DNA of 64,000 bases from Bacteroidota bacterium (GTDB lineage: Bacteria; Bacteroidota; Ignavibacteria; Ignavibacteriales; Melioribacteraceae): contig JAHISP010000048.1 in assembly GCA_018818165.1 (NCBI GenBank), forward strand, positions 1 through 64,000, read 5' to 3'. Made by a program: the position numbers and the translations under genes. Under the pieces are notes generated by a model. That model was given only the letters and a program-made list of their open reading frames with translations, was not told the origin of the DNA and searched no databases. Shown here one piece after another: positions 60,579-64,000 of the stretch. The number at the start of each line of letters is the position of its first letter. The first letter of the stretch is position 1.

Positions 60579-62831
60579 ATGAAGTGTGAAGTTCAAACTA
60601 AAGATAATAAAATATTTGCACCTCTTAAAAACAAGTGGTTAATGTCAAAGCCTGAAGAAATGGTAAGGCAGAAATATATTTGTCGTTTAATTAACCATTA
60701 TGGCTTTACGTTTGAGCAAATGTCACAAGAAGAGAAGGTAAACAATTCTCAAAGAGGCCAAGGGCGTGCAATGGCTGATATTGTTGTATGGAAATCGAAA
60801 GATGATAGAATAAAAGAGAACAGTCCAACAATAGTTATAGAGTGTAAAGCCGAGCATTTGACTATTAGAGAAGAAGATTTTTTTCAAGGGTACAACTACG
60901 CTTCATGGGCTGGGGCTGAATTCTTTGTTACAACAAATTTAAAAGAGACAAGAGTTTTCAAGGTACGTAAAGGTAAGATCCCTAAAAGACTTGATGAAAT
61001 TATTGATATGCCTGATGCTAAAATAATTAATGATAAGAAAAAAATTATTGAATTATTGCAGCAAACAAAAGCCTTTACTAGAGATGAGTTTTCTAAACTA
61101 CTTTTCAAATGTCACAATATTATTAGGAATAATGACAAACTATCACCTGAAGCTGCATTTGATGAAATTAGTAAAATTTTATTTATTAAAATTAGATATG
61201 AGAGAACTAATGATGGAACTCAAATTTTTTCATTAGATGAATTTGAAAAGGGTAGAAAAAACTACGAACAATTTAAATCAGATGATGCACCTGAGTTCTA
61301 TCAATTTTTATTTGAGCAAACAAAAAAAGATTTTAAAGATGATGATCTGTTTGAAAGTCATGAAAAAATAAATGTTAAGCAAGGTAGTTTTGAAGCAATA
61401 GTTAAAGAGCTGCAAAAATATAATCTTTCAACTACTTCAGATGATGTGAAAGGGATAGCATTTGAAAAATTCTTAGGAAGGACTTTTAGAGGTGAGTTAG
61501 GACAATTTTTTACACCTAGACCAGTAGTTGATTTTATGGTAGAAATACTTGATCCTCATGAGGGAGAGGTGGTTTGCGACCCCGCTTGTGGGAGTGGTGG
61601 CTTTTTGATTAAGACATTTGAATATGTAAGGTCGCAAATTGAAGAAGATATACAGAAAGCAAAAGAGAAGATAAAGGTAAAATACTATGATGCAAGTTTT
61701 GAAAAACTTTCAGAGAAAGAGAAAACATTAATTGACGAAATTGTAAATAATTTATTTAATAAACTTAACACAGAGTTGGACATAAATAATGAGAGAAGTC
61801 GCTTAAGAACACTTTCGTATGATTGTATTTTTGGAACTGATGCAAATTCTCGAATGAGTAGAACTGCAAAAATGAATATGATAATGCATGGCGATGGTCA
61901 TGGTGGAGTGCATCATAATGATGGTTTACTTAATGTAAATGGAATTTTTGAGAATCGATTTGATATAATATTAACAAATCCCCCATTTGGTTCGAGGGTA
62001 GAAAAGACGTTGAAAATAACGGAAGACGATAAATTTACTGATGAGACAAGAATTAAGAAATATCAAAATATATTTGGTCCCGCTTATAACGAAGCAATGA
62101 AACAGGTTACAGATAATATTGGGTCTCCAATTCTGAATTTGTATGAAACAGGAAAAATGAGTTCTTTAACAGAAGTTCTATTTATAGAGAGAAGTTTAAT
62201 GTTACTAAGGCCTGGAGGAAGAATGGGAATTGTTTTGCCTGAGGGTGTTTTAAATAATAGCAATTTACAGAAGATACGTGACTATGTTGAGAGCAAAGCA
62301 AAAATACTTTTAATAACTTCAATACCTCAAGATGTATTTATTGCTTCTGGTGCAACGGTAAAGCCAAGTTTACTATTCTTTAAAAAATTTACTGACGAAG
62401 AGAGCAAAACTTATTTAAAAATTGTATCTGAAGCGGAAAAGGAAGTAAACAAAAAATATGAGCAAGAAGTATTAGCTCTGAAAAAAATGTTGGAGCAAAA
62501 GGGAAAAATGGCTCTTAATAAGGATGAAAAGAAAGAAGCTAGAAAGCAGTTGAAAAATTATGAATTAAAGATTGAAATAGAAATAAAGTCTAAAGTAAAA
62601 GAAAAGTTTGATTATGAAATACCTATTGCAGAAGTTGAAAAAGCAGGGATCAGTACAACAGGAGCTGAAATAGATAACGAGCTTAATCCTTTAAGAGATG
62701 AGTATGTAAAATATAGAGAAAAGAAAAAGCTTTGGGAAAATGTTATAGATTCTGTTAGTTATGATATTGCTGATAATGAAAAAATCATAAGAATTTCTAA
62801 AGTTAGTGAACCGGTAGAAATTTATGGATAA
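60579..62831 (+). CDS. Restriction-modification fusion: HsdR-N nuclease domain plus N6-adenine methylase
   Basis: 750 aa. Residues 15-130 resemble the HsdR N-terminal nuclease domain: PEEMVRQKYICRLINHYGF, then D67 (MADIVV) and E88-x-K90 (IVIECKAE), a PD-(D/E)xK site. After a helical linker comes an HsdM-type methylase with GELGQFFTPRPVVDFM, AdoMet motif DPACGSGGFL and catalytic NPPFGSR. Coiled-coil arms (about 610-670) would meet the S subunit. This is the layout of type IIG/BcgI-like enzymes where one chain cuts and methylates and a separate S chain gives specificity. It overlaps the S gene by 8 nt. Confidence 0.85.
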   Translation: MKCEVQTKDNKIFAPLKNKWLMSKPEEMVRQKYICRLINHYGFTFEQMSQEEKVNNSQRGQGRAMADIVVWKSKDDRIKENSPTIVIECKAEHLTIREEDFFQGYNYASWAGAEFFVTTNLKETRVFKVRKGKIPKRLDEIIDMPDAKIINDKKKIIELLQQTKAFTRDEFSKLLFKCHNIIRNNDKLSPEAAFDEISKILFIKIRYERTNDGTQIFSLDEFEKGRKNYEQFKSDDAPEFYQFLFEQTKKDFKDDDLFESHEKINVKQGSFEAIVKELQKYNLSTTSDDVKGIAFEKFLGRTFRGELGQFFTPRPVVDFMVEILDPHEGEVVCDPACGSGGFLIKTFEYVRSQIEEDIQKAKEKIKVKYYDASFEKLSEKEKTLIDEIVNNLFNKLNTELDINNERSRLRTLSYDCIFGTDANSRMSRTAKMNMIMHGDGHGGVHHNDGLLNVNGIFENRFDIILTNPPFGSRVEKTLKITEDDKFTDETRIKKYQNIFGPAYNEAMKQVTDNIGSPILNLYETGKMSSLTEVLFIERSLMLLRPGGRMGIVLPEGVLNNSNLQKIRDYVESKAKILLITSIPQDVFIASGATVKPSLLFFKKFTDEESKTYLKIVSEAEKEVNKKYEQEVLALKKMLEQKGKMALNKDEKKEARKQLKNYELKIEIEIKSKVKEKFDYEIPIAEVEKAGISTTGAEIDNELNPLRDEYVKYREKKKLWENVIDSVSYDIADNEKIIRISKVSEPVEIYG

Positions 62832-64000
62832 GATGAACAGAAATAAAAAGGCGGTTCTTGAATTTATATCTTATTCTAGTTTTGAAAAATGGTACGTCAG
62901 TTATTATTTAAATCCTTATAGAATAACAAGTAAATACCCTTTAATATCTTTAGATAATTTAATTGAACCAATACAAATTAGAGTAAAAAAAGACGACTAT
63001 GATGGACTTTCCCCAATTGTTGGTAAAATTAGTTTCAAAGATGGAAAGATTCATTTAAGAGATGAGAATAAAACTGGTATGGATTTATACGTTTTGCCGA
63101 TTAATGAATTATTGGTTTCAAAAATAAATTTTCATCAAGGAGCAGTAGCAATTAATAATAATGGTAAATTAGTTTGTTCTACTCATTATCAACCATATAA
63201 AATTGACAATAATAAAATAAATAGGAACTATCTAATACTTGTTTTAAGGAGCAATGGATTTTTAAATTTTATTAAATACTTACGAGCTGATGGTATAAAA
63301 AACGAGGCTACATACGAATTTATTGGACAATTAAATATTCCTTTCCCAAAACTGGAAGAACAAACTAGAATAGTTAAATCTTATTATGACAGAGTCCAAC
63401 TTGCTGAGAGGCAAGAGATGAATGCAAATAAAATAGAGAAAAATATTGAGACATATCTTTTTGATGCTTTGGGAATAAAAAAACTACAAAAAGGAAAAAA
63501 TAAAAAAGGATTGCAAATTGTAAATTCTAGAAATGTTGAAAGGTGGGCCGTTGATTTTCTAAATAAAGTGGCTGTTATTTCAGAAATATTAAGAGGTAAA
63601 TATAAAATAGTAAAGCTTAGGGATTTTATAGACTCTTATCAATATGGGTTATCTGAAAAGTCATCAATAGATAAGATTGGACCACCCATGTTAAGAATGA
63701 ATAATATACTAAACTCTGAGCTTGACATTACTATATTGAAGTACATTTCTATTAACGATAATGTTAAGGATAAATACACATTGGATAAGGGAGATTTGTT
63801 ATTTAACAGAACCAATAGTAAAGAACTTGTTGGTAAAACGGCAATTTTTTATGAAGATGAGGAATATACTTTTGCTTCCTATTTAATAAGAGTTGTAGTT
63901 AATACAGAAAAAGCAAATGTAAATTATATTAATTACTTGTTTAATTCTAGTCTTCTTAAATATCAAAAAGATATGGTTAGTAGACAAATCACAGGCCAGG
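62824..64000 (+). CDS. hsdS: Restriction specificity subunit S (partial, runs off the window)
   Basis: At least 392 codons from ATG 62824. The first target-recognition half ends in LNIPFPKLEEQTRIVKSYYDRVQLAERQ, the conserved helix that spaces TRDs. The second half begins near NSRNVERWAVDFLN with YKIVKLRDFIDSYQYGLSEKS and continues to the window end. Two TRDs indicate a bipartite target sequence. ATGGATAA overlap with the methylase gene shows translational coupling. Confidence 0.9.
   Translation, partial: MDKMNRNKKAVLEFISYSSFEKWYVSYYLNPYRITSKYPLISLDNLIEPIQIRVKKDDYDGLSPIVGKISFKDGKIHLRDENKTGMDLYVLPINELLVSKINFHQGAVAINNNGKLVCSTHYQPYKIDNNKINRNYLILVLRSNGFLNFIKYLRADGIKNEATYEFIGQLNIPFPKLEEQTRIVKSYYDRVQLAERQEMNANKIEKNIETYLFDALGIKKLQKGKNKKGLQIVNSRNVERWAVDFLNKVAVISEILRGKYKIVKLRDFIDSYQYGLSEKSSIDKIGPPMLRMNNILNSELDITILKYISINDNVKDKYTLDKGDLLFNRTNSKELVGKTAIFYEDEEYTFASYLIRVVVNTEKANVNYINYLFNSSLLKYQKDMVSRQITGQ

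Noticed and set aside
43394-64000. Duplicate of the CAT-tRNA 3' end that would mark the right attachment site
   Set aside because: Scanning by eye for the T-loop/acceptor words found no second copy inside the window; the right border may lie beyond it.
43687-64000. CRISPR array or insertion sequence in the accessory region
   Set aside because: The repeats seen are either tandem without spacers, or short and scattered; no transposase with DDE or HUH motifs and no cas gene is present.

Overview
The window is an AT-rich bacterial chromosome segment. It probably comes from the Ignavibacteria/Melioribacter part of the FCB group (Bacteroidota-Chlorobi-Ignavibacteriota). This rests on inference from three things: four secreted proteins ending in the ~80-residue type IX-like sorting domain with the NYPNPFNPxT signature, a Bacteroidota-type gene set and order (zapA, a 6S-like RNA, rny; pheST-rplT-rpmI-infC-thrS), and A/T-rich codon use with GAGG-type ribosome binding sites. 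No rRNA or species marker is present.

Positions 1-43,470 look like conserved host chromosome. From the left: a truncated sugar-nucleotide (mannose-1-P) guanylyltransferase, an unknown protein and alanine racemase; a set of secreted enzymes, most with a plausible cell-wall role (CotH-type protein, SleL-like GH18, serine hydrolase, propeller protein, Amidase_3), with rpmB and ferritin between them; a corrinoid methyl-transfer operon (Zn methyltransferase of the URO-D fold, B12 protein, homocysteine methyltransferase, reactivation domain) downstream of a CCA-adding enzyme; a membrane zinc peptidase translationally coupled to a BRO-N regulator; murA with a Ser/Thr kinase-propeller receptor; tRNA-Leu, trigger factor and clpP; a DPP4-type peptidase; FapA; RNase Y, 6S RNA and zapA; then the translation operon thrS-infC-rpmI-rplT-pheS-pheT. 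The infC gene appears to start at a rare AUC codon.

At 43,000-43,470 three tRNA genes (Val, Leu, and a CAT tRNA) mark the edge of an accessory region running to the right end. The first part (43.5-53.9 kb) is a compact element with a Mu-like head module. It has protease/scaffold, major capsid protein, cement protein and a beta-helix protein on the minus strand, and terminase small and large subunits plus a DUF935 portal on the plus strand, divergent from a shared 130-bp control region. No tail, lysis, integrase or transposase gene is visible. The element carries ArdC-like and small zinc-ribbon genes, an iteron-like array, an 11-bp triplet repeat next to the tRNA, and several families of small interspersed repeats, some inserted inside its structural genes.

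The second part (53.9-64 kb) holds a secreted propeller protein and a defence island. The island has two tandem, overlapping DUF262 (GmrS/ParB-like NTPase) genes, only the first with a visible HNH-like motif, then a structured intergenic element, a small gene, and a restriction-methylation fusion (HsdR-N-type nuclease domain joined to an N6-adenine methylase) overlapping a specificity subunit that runs off the end. The tandem DUF262 pair, the tail-less head module and the corrinoid cluster are the most promising places for new biology.
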